A stretch of DNA of 50,250 nt, taken from the NCBI GenBank assembly GCA_035524315.1, contig DATKPD010000029.1:1-50250 (forward strand), written 5' to 3'. This DNA is from BOG-938 sp035524315 (GTDB taxonomy: Bacteria; Pseudomonadota; Alphaproteobacteria; Caulobacterales; Caulobacteraceae). The first letter of the stretch is position 1, and each line of letters opens with the position of its first letter. The translations under genes and the position numbers were made by a program. The notes beneath the pieces are model-generated. The model searched no databases. It was not told the origin of the DNA and worked only from the letters and a program-made list of their open reading frames with translations. Positions 1-8,222 of the stretch are shown piece by piece.

Positions 1-675
1 CATGGCCGCCAGCCTGTCCGGGTCTGTCTCGAACAGATCAAGGAAGGTCTGGTCCCATTCGGGATTGTTGAAGCCCGCCCGCTCGCCGTGCACCTGGTGC
101 GACAGCCCGCCGGTGGCGACGATGGCCACCTTGATGTCCTCAGGGAAGGATTCGATGGCGCGGCGTATCGCCTTGCCCAGAGAGAAGCAGCGGTGCGCAG
201 TCGGGATGGGGAACTGCAGCACGCCCACCTGCAGCGGTACGATCGACCACGGCCAGGGCTGCTCGGGATCGGCCAACATCGACAGGGGCGAGAAGCAACC
301 GTGGTCCAGCGGCTTGTCGCGGAAGAACGACATGTCGAACTCTTCGGACATCAGGCTGACGCCCACGTGCCGCGCCAGGTCCGCGCGCCCGACCAGCGGC
401 TTCAGCGCCCGCGGCTCGCCGCCCTCGTCCGCCGGTTCGTAGCGCTCGTCCACGCCCAGGGTGAAGGCCGAATAGTGATCGAAGAAGAACGAGGTGATGT
501 GGTCGTTGTAGATTACGAACAGCACGTCCGGCCGACGCTCGGCCAGCCACGCCTTGATCGGCTCGTAGGCCTGGAAGATCGGCGCCCACACCGGGTCGTT
601 CTGCAGCTTGCGGTCGGCGGCGAAGCCGATGGTCGGCGTGTGGGAGGTGGCGATCGCGCCGACAATCGTGGCCAT
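1..675 (-). CDS. Class III extradiol dioxygenase, LigB-like catalytic subunit (protocatechuate 4,5- or gallate dioxygenase type), 3' truncated by window edge
   Basis: The reading frame starts at ATG 675 and is open to the left edge, giving 225 residues of a family usually near 280, so the C-terminus is missing. The protein begins MATIVGAIATSHTPTIGF and resembles LigB, the catalytic subunit of protocatechuate 4,5-dioxygenase, along its length. Conserved landmarks are the S-H at residue 12, Y-N-D-H with His59, a CFSLGKAIRRAIESFPED stretch and a following TGGLSHQ containing the third expected His. In this family these residues bind Fe(II) and the catechol substrate for meta ring cleavage. The substrate is not decided by what is visible. 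The gene lies 179 nt downstream of a tannase-family gene on the same strand, which makes gallate or protocatechuate released from plant esters a reasonable guess (inference). Confidence 0.85.
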   Translation of the reverse strand, partial: MATIVGAIATSHTPTIGFAADRKLQNDPVWAPIFQAYEPIKAWLAERRPDVLFVIYNDHITSFFFDHYSAFTLGVDERYEPADEGGEPRALKPLVGRADLARHVGVSLMSEEFDMSFFRDKPLDHGCFSPLSMLADPEQPWPWSIVPLQVGVLQFPIPTAHRCFSLGKAIRRAIESFPEDIKVAIVATGGLSHQVHGERAGFNNPEWDQTFLDLFETDPDRLAAM

Positions 676-854
676 GGCAAGGTCCGCATTGCAAACAGGT
701 GAGCGCGGTGACGCGCGGCGAGCGCCCCCGACTATAGACGAGCGCGCCCGGTCCGACGACTTGCCGAAAGCGGCCGGGCGGTCAACCCCTGCGGCGCCGA
801 GCACGCGGCGCGCCCATCGAAAAACCGAAACGCGTCGGGGCGCGTCTGGCTGCC

Positions 855-2657
855 CTAGCTCTTGGGCTGCACGGCCAGCTTGCCGTCCTTGGCCTCATAG
901 ATGCGTAGCACGTCAGGGCCCATGAAACCCGCCCCGGCCCACTGCAGCACCGAGGGATCAAGGTCAGGACCCTGCGCCGACACGAAGTTGGCGGCGTCCT
1001 TCGGATCGCCCGAGCCGGTGTAGCGGGCCACCTGCGGATAGGGGAAGACCGGGCGCGTGGCGATGGCGGGCGCGTCGGGGCGCGGCAGGGGCGCGGGCTT
1101 CTCGCCCGCCGGACGCTTGGCCGGACCGCCGGGGCCGGGCTCAGGCGCGACCTGAGCGGCGATGATGCGGTCCGGCGCGCCGCCCTGCTCAACCCACGTC
1201 ATCAGCGGGGTCAGCACGTCGAACTGGCTGAAGCCCTCGCCGCCGCCGCAGTGGTACATGCCGGCGAACAGAAACAGGCGCAAGAAGCTGTTGGCCTTGC
1301 TCTCGCCCAGGGTCTGCTTCACCGCGTCGTAGAAGGCGATCGTGTTGATGGGCGAGATGTGCTGGTCCGCCCAGCCGTGCCACAGGATCAGCTTGCCCCC
1401 CCGCGCCTGGAACGGCCCAAGGTCGGTGTCGGTGGCGTCGTACAGCGGATGCAGCGCCGCCAGCCGCTCGAAGTTGGCCTGGGTGAAGGCGAAATTGGGA
1501 ATGTCGCCATCCTTGGCTGACACCTCGGGGAAGATCACATACTGGCTGGAGCCGGAGGCGATGCCGCGGCTGAACAGCGGCGCGTCGGCGCTCATCGGCA
1601 CATAGACGCCGCCCCAGGCCAGTTCCGATCCGTATTGCGGGCCGCCGATGGTAAAGCGATGGCCGGCCGCGTCGCGCGGACCGGCGTAGAGCTTGCGCGC
1701 CGCGCCCACTTCCGCCGCCGTCAGGCAGTTGGAGGTGTCGCTGGCGCCGTCGGCGCACTGGATCGCGGCGGGGTCGAAATGGCAGGCGCGCGGATCGGAG
1801 ATCAAGCCGTCCTTGAGCCCGTCCAGGCCGTCGCACGCCGCCACCACCGCACGGTGCAGGATCGGCAGCCGGCTGGCGATCAGAATGCCCTTGCCGTCCG
1901 GCCCCGTGTTCGAGTCGGCCTGCCAGGCGTGATAGAACGAGTTCTGCACTTGGAAATTCAGGGCCGGCGCCCCGGCGGCGATGCCGTCGAAGTCCTGCGG
2001 ATAGCGCTCGGCCTCAACCAGCGCCTCGCGCCCGCCGTCCGAGCAGCCTGAGAAATAGCTGTAGCGCGGCGCCCGGCCGTAGAAGGCCTTGATCAGCGCC
2101 TTGGCCGCCAGGGCGGTGACGTGGTTGCCACGATAGGCGAAGTCGATGCGCTTTTGCGGGTCGGCCCCGAAATCGGCCTCATTGCCCTGGTGGCCCATAT
2201 CGTCGCTGGCCAGCACCAGGCCGGCGTTGGCGGCCGGCAGGCAGCTCGCGCCATGCTCCACGCCGACATTGAGGTTGCCGCACAGCCCGCCGCAGCCGGT
2301 CTGCAGATAGCGCTGGGTCCAGGTGTTGATCGGCAGGTCGACCTCGAACCCGATCGCCGGCGCGATCGTGCCGGTGACGCGGCAGAACGGTCCCTTGGGC
2401 GAGGCGATTTCCTTGGCCGCGATCGTGGTCGCCGCGCCCGTGGCGCCGCTGAGGTCCACGCCAGCTAGCGAAGCACAGCTGACGATCGCGGGCGTCGCCG
2501 GCAGGTCGGCCAGCCCCCCGGTCGCCGCCTGGGCCGAGCCCAGGACCGCATTGCCCAGCATCATCCCGACGGCCGCCACTAGGCCGACCAGGCCAAGGAC
2601 GAATAACCCCGCCCGGCGGTTTCGAACGGACGCAGAATGGTGTGGCGAGAGGGTCAT
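855..2657 (-). CDS. Tannase/feruloyl esterase family hydrolase, exported
   Basis: Alpha/beta hydrolase of the tannase/feruloyl esterase family (about 600 residues), which cleaves galloyl, feruloyl or related aromatic esters. The nucleophile motif is in YFSGCSDGGREAL (G-C-S-D-G-G), preceded by GCGGLCGNLN and LASDDMGHQG, all family hallmarks. A late HGWADQHISP and a MYHCGGGEG segment supply the likely acid and histidine residues. The N-terminus after MTLSPHHSASVRNRR is a hydrophobic stretch ending near AQA, so the protein is secreted or anchored. The start at 2657 is preferred because a GGAAAG sequence lies just upstream and the signal segment follows; an in-frame start at 2726 would add 23 residues of unlike composition. 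The dioxygenase gene follows on the same strand. The substrate is inferred. Confidence 0.88.
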   Translation of the reverse strand: MTLSPHHSASVRNRRAGLFVLGLVGLVAAVGMMLGNAVLGSAQAATGGLADLPATPAIVSCASLAGVDLSGATGAATTIAAKEIASPKGPFCRVTGTIAPAIGFEVDLPINTWTQRYLQTGCGGLCGNLNVGVEHGASCLPAANAGLVLASDDMGHQGNEADFGADPQKRIDFAYRGNHVTALAAKALIKAFYGRAPRYSYFSGCSDGGREALVEAERYPQDFDGIAAGAPALNFQVQNSFYHAWQADSNTGPDGKGILIASRLPILHRAVVAACDGLDGLKDGLISDPRACHFDPAAIQCADGASDTSNCLTAAEVGAARKLYAGPRDAAGHRFTIGGPQYGSELAWGGVYVPMSADAPLFSRGIASGSSQYVIFPEVSAKDGDIPNFAFTQANFERLAALHPLYDATDTDLGPFQARGGKLILWHGWADQHISPINTIAFYDAVKQTLGESKANSFLRLFLFAGMYHCGGGEGFSQFDVLTPLMTWVEQGGAPDRIIAAQVAPEPGPGGPAKRPAGEKPAPLPRPDAPAIATRPVFPYPQVARYTGSGDPKDAANFVSAQGPDLDPSVLQWAGAGFMGPDVLRIYEAKDGKLAVQPKS

Positions 2658-2950
2658 GGATGGACTTTCCGGCGGAAGGTTCGAGTGCGGCTCGACGTTT
2701 GGTCGTCGATCGTTGTGGTTGGGCACGCGCTACGGGCGATTCCGTATCAGCCGGACTCCGGCGGTTGAAATTGATATTCGTGGCGCCCGCGATCAGTCCT
2801 GACTGAAACGCGCCGTGGCCTCCGGGCCGGCCAGGCTCAACCCTTACCCATGCCGCGACAGTCGGGGCCAAGGGGAAAGACCCTGGACACGGCCAAGATC
2901 GAGTTTCTGCGCGCCCACGTGCGCGTCATGAGGATGGGCGGCCCGCCCGG

Positions 2951-4021
2951 CTAAGGCCCGCCCGGGATGGTGTCGCGGGTGTGGGCCCAGTCGGCCGTCA
3001 GGGCCTTGGCCACCGGCGCGCCCACCGCATAAAGGTTGTCGAGCGCTTCAGGCGTCGCCGGGAAGCCTTCCTTGGTCTCCTTGGCCAGGAACTCCGCTCC
3101 GGTCACGCCGGCCGGCTCGATGGTGTAGTCGCTTCCTCCGCGCAGCAGCAGCACCCGGTTAAGGTCCACACGGCCGCCGTGGGCCAGGAAGCTCAGCGCC
3201 TGCATCACGCCGGTGTCTTCCTCGGCCGACATGGCGAACACGCCCTGGCCGCCGGTCCAATAGTCGACCCACTTTTCGGCCCACTGGTTGAGCTGCGGCC
3301 CATACCAGTTGCGCGCGGACATCAGGCCCTCGCCCTCCAGCACGAACGGCGGCTTGGCGCCGGGCCCCGAATAGGGTGCGCGCAGCTTGCGCTCCAGAGC
3401 GTCGTCCTTGAGCGGCGCCGACTTGGTCTTGGCGTAGGCCCAGTCGACCAGCTTGCGGTTTAGCGCGAAGGCCACATTGGCCGACTCGCTCTGGGCCGCC
3501 GGGGCGGGCGCCTCGTAGGGCTGGGTGCGGCCGTAGGGCACGATGCCGATCGGCCAGTCGGACGGCATGTCGCGCGGATCAAGCTCCTGGGCCAGGTCGC
3601 CATCGACCACCCAGCGTTCCCACGCCACCGATCCGGCCGAGGCGACCTTGGGATCGACCCCGGCGGTGCCGGCGAGGATCCAGTAGGCGTGGCTGAGGTC
3701 GAAGTCCGGATCGAGGCCAAGGGCCATGATGGAGGCGGCGGCGCGGGCCGTGGCCTCGCCGGTGACGACCGCCAGTACGTGGGTGGCGGGATCGTACATC
3801 AAAGGATGCACGCCGACCTTGAACGGCAGGGAGACATTGAGCGGCCACTTCTTCTGCCAGTTGTAGAGCTCTCCGCCGCCGTCCTTGCCGTCCTTCTCGT
3901 CCTCCCAGGTGGTCACGATCACCACGCGGATTTCGATCGGCGATCTGATCTGCGCCTGGGCCGGGCGGCCCACCAACGCCAACGCCGCCACACAAAGAGA
4001 AGCCCAAACTCGCAGCGACAT
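2951..4021 (-). CDS. Secreted purine nucleoside permease (NUP) family protein
   Basis: 356-residue protein of the NUP family (named after a Candida albicans nucleoside permease). It has a cleavable signal peptide (MSLRVWASLCVAALALVG, cleavage near AQA at about 23), then a soluble domain with IRVVIVTTWE, AGTAGVDPKVASAGSVAWERW and MSAEEDTGVMQAL. No transmembrane helices follow the signal peptide, so the protein is probably periplasmic. From memory, the family is related to the purine/uridine phosphorylase fold, so a role in binding or cleaving nucleosides is as likely as transport. It is divergent from the deaminase-like gene at 4190, with 168 nt between the starts, which suggests joint control. 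Family assignment is firm; biochemical role is open. Confidence 0.88.
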   Translation of the reverse strand: MSLRVWASLCVAALALVGRPAQAQIRSPIEIRVVIVTTWEDEKDGKDGGGELYNWQKKWPLNVSLPFKVGVHPLMYDPATHVLAVVTGEATARAAASIMALGLDPDFDLSHAYWILAGTAGVDPKVASAGSVAWERWVVDGDLAQELDPRDMPSDWPIGIVPYGRTQPYEAPAPAAQSESANVAFALNRKLVDWAYAKTKSAPLKDDALERKLRAPYSGPGAKPPFVLEGEGLMSARNWYGPQLNQWAEKWVDYWTGGQGVFAMSAEEDTGVMQALSFLAHGGRVDLNRVLLLRGGSDYTIEPAGVTGAEFLAKETKEGFPATPEALDNLYAVGAPVAKALTADWAHTRDTIPGGP

Positions 4022-4189
4022 CCTTCAGACCTTTCTTCGTCCCGCTTCCCATCGAGGGGCGCCGGCGACCGCGGGCAAGGCGCCGCGCGCACGGCCCGGC
4101 CCGAAATTTCGCCAATGCCTTCTCACCAGCCACCCAAGCGCGCGTTCTCGCTGCGCCGAAGCGCAAAACCTGCGAACGACAGCCTAGCG

Positions 4190-5206
4190 ATGGAGCGTCC
4201 TGTGAGCATTGAAGCCTTCATTCACGATCTGCCCAAGTGCGAATTGCACGTCCACATCGAAGGCACGCTGGAGCCCGAGCTGAAGTTCAAGCTGGCCGAG
4301 CGCAATAACATCGCCCTGCCCTTCGCCGACGTGGCGTCGATGCGGGCGTCCTACGCCTTCCACGACCTGCCCTCGTTCCTGACCCTGTATTACAGCGGCA
4401 TGGAGGTGCTGCTGAAGGAGCCGGACTTCTACGACCTGGGCATGGCCTATCTGGCCAAGGCCCGCTCGCAGAACGTGCTCTACGCCGAGATCTTCTTCGA
4501 TCCTCAGGCCCACACCTCGCGAGGGGTTAGCTTCGACACCGTGATCCGCGGCCTGCGCCGGGCGCAGATGGACGCCGAGCAGCAACTGGGCGTGCGCTCA
4601 CAATTGATCATGTGCTTCCTGCGCGACTGGAGCGCGGAATACGCTATGGCCACCCTGCTGGAATCCCTGCCCTACAAGGAATGGATCGTCGGGGTGGGCC
4701 TGGATTCCGACGAGAAGGACAATCCGCCCTCCAAGTTCGCCAAGGTGTTCAAGCGGGCGCGCGAGGAAGGCTATCTGCTGACCATGCACTGCGACGTGAA
4801 CCAGGTGGATTCGGTCGCGCACATCTGGGAGTGCGTGAACCTGATCGGGGTGCAGCGCATCGACCACGGCTGCAATTCGCTGGAAGATCCCGAGCTGTGC
4901 CGGGTGCTGGCCGAGCGCAAGCTGGGCCTGACCGTATGCCCGATCTCCAACGCCTTCGTCACCGACGGGCCGCAGACCGACGTGATCGGGCGGATGATGG
5001 CGCTAGGCATGCGGGTGACGATCAACTCCGACGACCCAGCCTACTTCGCCGGCTACATGGAGGAGAACTTCGCTCTGGTGCAGGACAAGCTGGGCCTGGG
5101 CCCGGCGGGCCTGGCGACCCTGTCGCGCAACGCCTTCGAAGCCGCGTGGCTGCCGCGCCCGCTAAAGGACCGTTACATCGCCATGGTCGACGCGGCGGTG
5201 GCTTGA
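4190..5206 (+). CDS. Adenosine/adenine deaminase superfamily protein with a non-canonical HCDVNQ motif
   Basis: 338-residue amidohydrolase-fold protein of the Add/adenine deaminase family. The N-terminal metal site is present (CELHVHIEG, His20 and His22), as are RIDHG (His226) and NSDDPAYF (Asp281/282). However, the motif that should read H-A-G-E, with the catalytic Glu three residues after the zinc-binding His, reads MHCDVNQ (His200-Cys-Asp-Val-Asn-Gln). The usual Glu is therefore replaced, and Asp202 or Asn204 would have to serve, or the chemistry differs. The paralogue at 8223 keeps HAGE. ATG 4190 is the nearest start giving the family N-terminus; GTG 4202 is an alternative. Downstream, same strand, is an MFS transporter; upstream and divergent is the NUP protein. 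Probably acts on a modified purine (inference). Confidence 0.85.
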   Translation: MERPVSIEAFIHDLPKCELHVHIEGTLEPELKFKLAERNNIALPFADVASMRASYAFHDLPSFLTLYYSGMEVLLKEPDFYDLGMAYLAKARSQNVLYAEIFFDPQAHTSRGVSFDTVIRGLRRAQMDAEQQLGVRSQLIMCFLRDWSAEYAMATLLESLPYKEWIVGVGLDSDEKDNPPSKFAKVFKRAREEGYLLTMHCDVNQVDSVAHIWECVNLIGVQRIDHGCNSLEDPELCRVLAERKLGLTVCPISNAFVTDGPQTDVIGRMMALGMRVTINSDDPAYFAGYMEENFALVQDKLGLGPAGLATLSRNAFEAAWLPRPLKDRYIAMVDAAVA

Positions 5207-5329
5207 GCGCCTGAGCCGCAGCGGCGGGCGCAAGGACTCTGGCCTTACCGCTGGCGAGGCGAGCGAAGTTTGCGTACTCAGGCCGTCAGCCGCGCCGATC
5301 CGAACCAGGGCGCGCTGGGGGGCTGACCG

Positions 5330-6691
5330 ATCGAACCGCGCGCCCAAGCGACAGACGCACCGGCGGCGCCGGACACGCGGACCACCGGCGACCTGCTGCG
5401 CGCGGCCTGGGCCAGCGGCGTCGGCAGCGCGCTGGAGTACTACGACTTCGCTCTCTATTCGCTCTATTCGGCGCTGGTGTTCGGCGACCTGTTCTTCCCC
5501 GGCAAGAGCCCGACTGCCGCCCTGATGGCCTCGTTCGGCGCCTACCTTCTGGGCTTCGTGGCGCGGCCGGTCGGAGGGCTCCTGTTCGGCGCCATGGGCG
5601 ACCGGGTGGGCCGCAAGAAGGTGCTCGCCGCCACAATCGTGCTGATGGGCACAGCCAGCGGTCTGATGGGCTGCCTGCCGACCTACGCCCAGGTCGGCGC
5701 CTGGGCCCCGGCCATGCTGGTGATCCTGCGCGTGCTGCAAGGCCTGGGCGCGGGAGCCGAGCAGGCCGGCGCCTCGGTGCTGATGGCTGAGTACGCCCCT
5801 CCCAAGCGCCGGGGCCTGTTCGCCGCCCTGCCCTATGTGGGGGTGCAAGTCGGCGCCATCGCCGCCCCGCTGATCGTGTTCGGCCTGTCACCGTGGATGA
5901 AAGCGGGCGGCATTCCCTGGCTGTGGCGCGCGCCCTTCCTGATCAGCTTCGCGTTCGTCGGCGTGGGCCTGTGGATTCGCCTGCGCCTGCGCGAGACCCC
6001 CACCTTCGCCGCGCTGGAAGCGCGCCGCCAGGTGTGCACCCGCCCGCTGCGCGACCTGATGACCCGGTCCTGGCGGCTGGTGCTGGTGGGCATCGGCCTG
6101 CGCTTCGCCGACGTCGGCACTTCCTCGCTCTATCAGGTCTTGGCGATCAGCTATCTGGTCAAGGTGGCGGGTCACTCAGCCGTGGGCGGCACCGCCTGCC
6201 TTCTGCTCGCCGCGCTGATCAGCGCGCCGATCGTGCCCATCGCCGGCGCCCTGACCGACCGCTTCGGCCGCCTGCCGGTCTATCGCGCCTTCGCCTTCAT
6301 CCAGTTGTCAATGGCGATTCCCGCGTGGTGGACCTTCGAGCACGGTCCGCTGTGGGGAGCCGCCCTGGCCATGGGCCTGGCGCTGGGCGTGGGCTGCTGG
6401 GGCCAGTTCGGCTCGCAGGCGGCCCTGCTGCCCGAGTTCTTCGGGGCCCAGCACCGCTACATCGGCGTGGCCGTGGCGCGCGAGGTGTCCGCGCCCCTGG
6501 CCGGCGGCACCGCCCCTCTGATCGGCGCGGCCATCATCGGCTGGTCGGCCACCGCTCTGGGCTCGGCGCACAAGGCGTGGCTGCCGCTTGCGGCCTATGG
6601 GGCAGCCATGTGCATGATCACCCTGATCGCCAGCCTGTTCGCGCCCAACGCCACCGGCCGCGATCTCAATCTGCTGGAAGACGCTGCCTAA
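5330..6691 (+). CDS. MFS transporter, metabolite:H+ symporter (MHS) type; start codon unclear
   Basis: Twelve-helix major facilitator of the MHS subfamily. Typical landmarks are ALEYYDFALYSLYSALVF in helix 1, GFVARPVGGLLFGAMGDRVG with the D-R-x-G-R-K-K loop between helices 2 and 3, and the matching LTDRFGRLPVY in the second half. The family N-terminus clearly extends upstream of GTG 5477, which would delete helix 1. Yet between the in-frame TGA at 5324-5326 and 5477 there is no ATG, GTG or TTG. Candidates are ATC at 5330, eight bases after a run of six G, or CTG at 5393/5396. The coordinate given is the longest option. A small indel near the G run is also possible. It follows the deaminase-like gene by about 120 nt and probably imports its substrate (inference). 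Confidence 0.8.
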   Translation: MEPRAQATDAPAAPDTRTTGDLLRAAWASGVGSALEYYDFALYSLYSALVFGDLFFPGKSPTAALMASFGAYLLGFVARPVGGLLFGAMGDRVGRKKVLAATIVLMGTASGLMGCLPTYAQVGAWAPAMLVILRVLQGLGAGAEQAGASVLMAEYAPPKRRGLFAALPYVGVQVGAIAAPLIVFGLSPWMKAGGIPWLWRAPFLISFAFVGVGLWIRLRLRETPTFAALEARRQVCTRPLRDLMTRSWRLVLVGIGLRFADVGTSSLYQVLAISYLVKVAGHSAVGGTACLLLAALISAPIVPIAGALTDRFGRLPVYRAFAFIQLSMAIPAWWTFEHGPLWGAALAMGLALGVGCWGQFGSQAALLPEFFGAQHRYIGVAVAREVSAPLAGGTAPLIGAAIIGWSATALGSAHKAWLPLAAYGAAMCMITLIASLFAPNATGRDLNLLEDAA

Positions 6692-6729
6692 GCCTCGATC
6701 ACCGTTGCCTCGAGCCGGCTGAAGGGGCC

Positions 6730-8049
6730 CTATCCCCCAGCCAGGTAGATGAACCTGAGCACGAACAGGACCGCCAGCAGATACAGCAGCCAGTCCTTGC
6801 GCCGAGCCTTGCCGGTGACCAGCTTGAGCACCGCGTAGCTGATGATGCCGAACGCCAGGCCGGTGGCGATGGAATAGGTCAGCGGCGTGCCCACCACCGT
6901 CAGGAAGGCGGGAACGGCGATCGTCACGTCCTCCCAGTCGATCTCGGTCAGGGCCCCCATCATGGCCGCGCCGACCATCACCAGCGCCGGGGCGGTGGCC
7001 GCCGTGGGGATTACCTGGGCCAGGGGCGCCACGAAAAGCGTGCACAGAAACAGCAGGCCCACCACCACGCTAGTCAGGCCCGTGCGCCCGCCCGCCGCCA
7101 CACCAGAGGTGCTCTCGACATAGCTGGTGGTGGTGCTGGTTCCGGCCATGGCGCCGATCATGGTGGCGATCGAGTCCGCGATCAGGATGCGGTTCAGGCG
7201 CGGAATCGCACCGCTGTCCGGGTCGATCAGCCCCGCCTTCTTGGTCACAGCCACCAGGGTGCCGACGTTGTCGAACAGGTCGACGAACAGGAAGACGAAC
7301 ACGATCTCCATGATGGTCACGCCCAGGCCGCCCTTGAGTTGGAACACGCCGGGGATGTTGAGCTTGAACGCCGTGGCCGAGAGGCTGGTCAGGGTATAGG
7401 CGGCCGGCGCCGGATGGGCGACGCCCGCGATCCAGCCCACGGCCGCGGTGGCAAGGATGCCGATCAGCATCGCCGCCTTCAGCCGCCAGGCCTGCAGCAC
7501 CGCGATCAGCAGGAAGCCGAAGATGGACAGCGCCGCCGTCGGGCTGGTCAAGGGTCCCAGCCCCACCGCCGTGGCGGCGTTGGGGACGATCACGCCGGCG
7601 TCCTTCAGCCCGATGAAGGCGATGAACAGGCCGATGCCGCCGGCCACCGCCGCGAACAGCGACGGCGGGATGGCGGCCACGATCATCTGACGCACGCCCA
7701 CCAGCGTCAGCACCAGGAAGCAGAAGCCCGAGACGAACACGCAGCCCAGCGCCGTCTCCCACGGCACGCCCAGGCCCTTGACCACGGTGTAGGTGAAGTA
7801 GGCGTTCAGCCCCATGCCAGGCGCCAGCGCCAGGGGGTAGTTGGACAGCACGCCCATCAGGATCGAGCCGACCCCGGCGGCGATGCAGGTCGCCACAGCC
7901 ACGGCGGCGACCGACAGCCCCGCGTCGCCCATGATCGCGGGGTTCACGATCACGATGTAGATCATAGTCAGGAAGGTGGTGAACCCCGCCAGCACCTCGG
8001 TGCGCACGCTGGTGCCATGGTCCTGAAGACGAAAGAATTTATCGAGCAT
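6730..8049 (-). CDS. NCS2-family purine permease (AzgA/AdeP/PbuG type)
   Basis: 439-residue membrane protein of the AzgA-like branch of nucleobase:cation symporter 2, whose members import adenine, guanine and hypoxanthine. It shows the family signature LALAPGMGLNAYFTYTV around residue 75, the GTSTTTSYVES segment in the second half, and about 12 to 14 hydrophobic helices. It is transcribed away from the adenine deaminase gene at 8223, with a shared 173-nt divergent region, and converges on the MFS gene with 38 nt between stops. This neighbourhood fits adenine or hypoxanthine import feeding the deaminase. Base specificity cannot be read from the sequence alone. Confidence 0.9.
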   Translation of the reverse strand: MLDKFFRLQDHGTSVRTEVLAGFTTFLTMIYIVIVNPAIMGDAGLSVAAVAVATCIAAGVGSILMGVLSNYPLALAPGMGLNAYFTYTVVKGLGVPWETALGCVFVSGFCFLVLTLVGVRQMIVAAIPPSLFAAVAGGIGLFIAFIGLKDAGVIVPNAATAVGLGPLTSPTAALSIFGFLLIAVLQAWRLKAAMLIGILATAAVGWIAGVAHPAPAAYTLTSLSATAFKLNIPGVFQLKGGLGVTIMEIVFVFLFVDLFDNVGTLVAVTKKAGLIDPDSGAIPRLNRILIADSIATMIGAMAGTSTTTSYVESTSGVAAGGRTGLTSVVVGLLFLCTLFVAPLAQVIPTAATAPALVMVGAAMMGALTEIDWEDVTIAVPAFLTVVGTPLTYSIATGLAFGIISYAVLKLVTGKARRKDWLLYLLAVLFVLRFIYLAGG

Positions 8050-8222
8050 GCCCTAAACCGCGCCCCTGATGTCCCGCGACACTGGAGCGCCCCGGGGTCG
8101 GCGGCCAGAGGAAAAGCCCCGCTGGCGCGCCCCCGCTCATAATTGAGGCGCCCCAGGCTCGGGCGCGCCCGCCGCAGTCGCCCGGGCTATACAGGCGCAT
8201 GGCCCCCCTGGAGGCTGAAGAC

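Noticed and set aside
2850..2954. 34-codon plus-strand open frame ending four bases into the NUP gene tail (contains TAKIEFLRAHVRVMRMG)
   Set aside because: Its codon usage looks natural, but it has no clear ribosome-binding site and no recognisable family. It could be a small gene or the remnant of one, which is too weak to call.
5893..8142. 749-codon plus-strand open frame spanning the MFS tail and the NCS2 gene
   Set aside because: It crosses two well-supported genes in wrong frames and is rich in Arg, His, Gln and Gly, as expected for a shadow frame.
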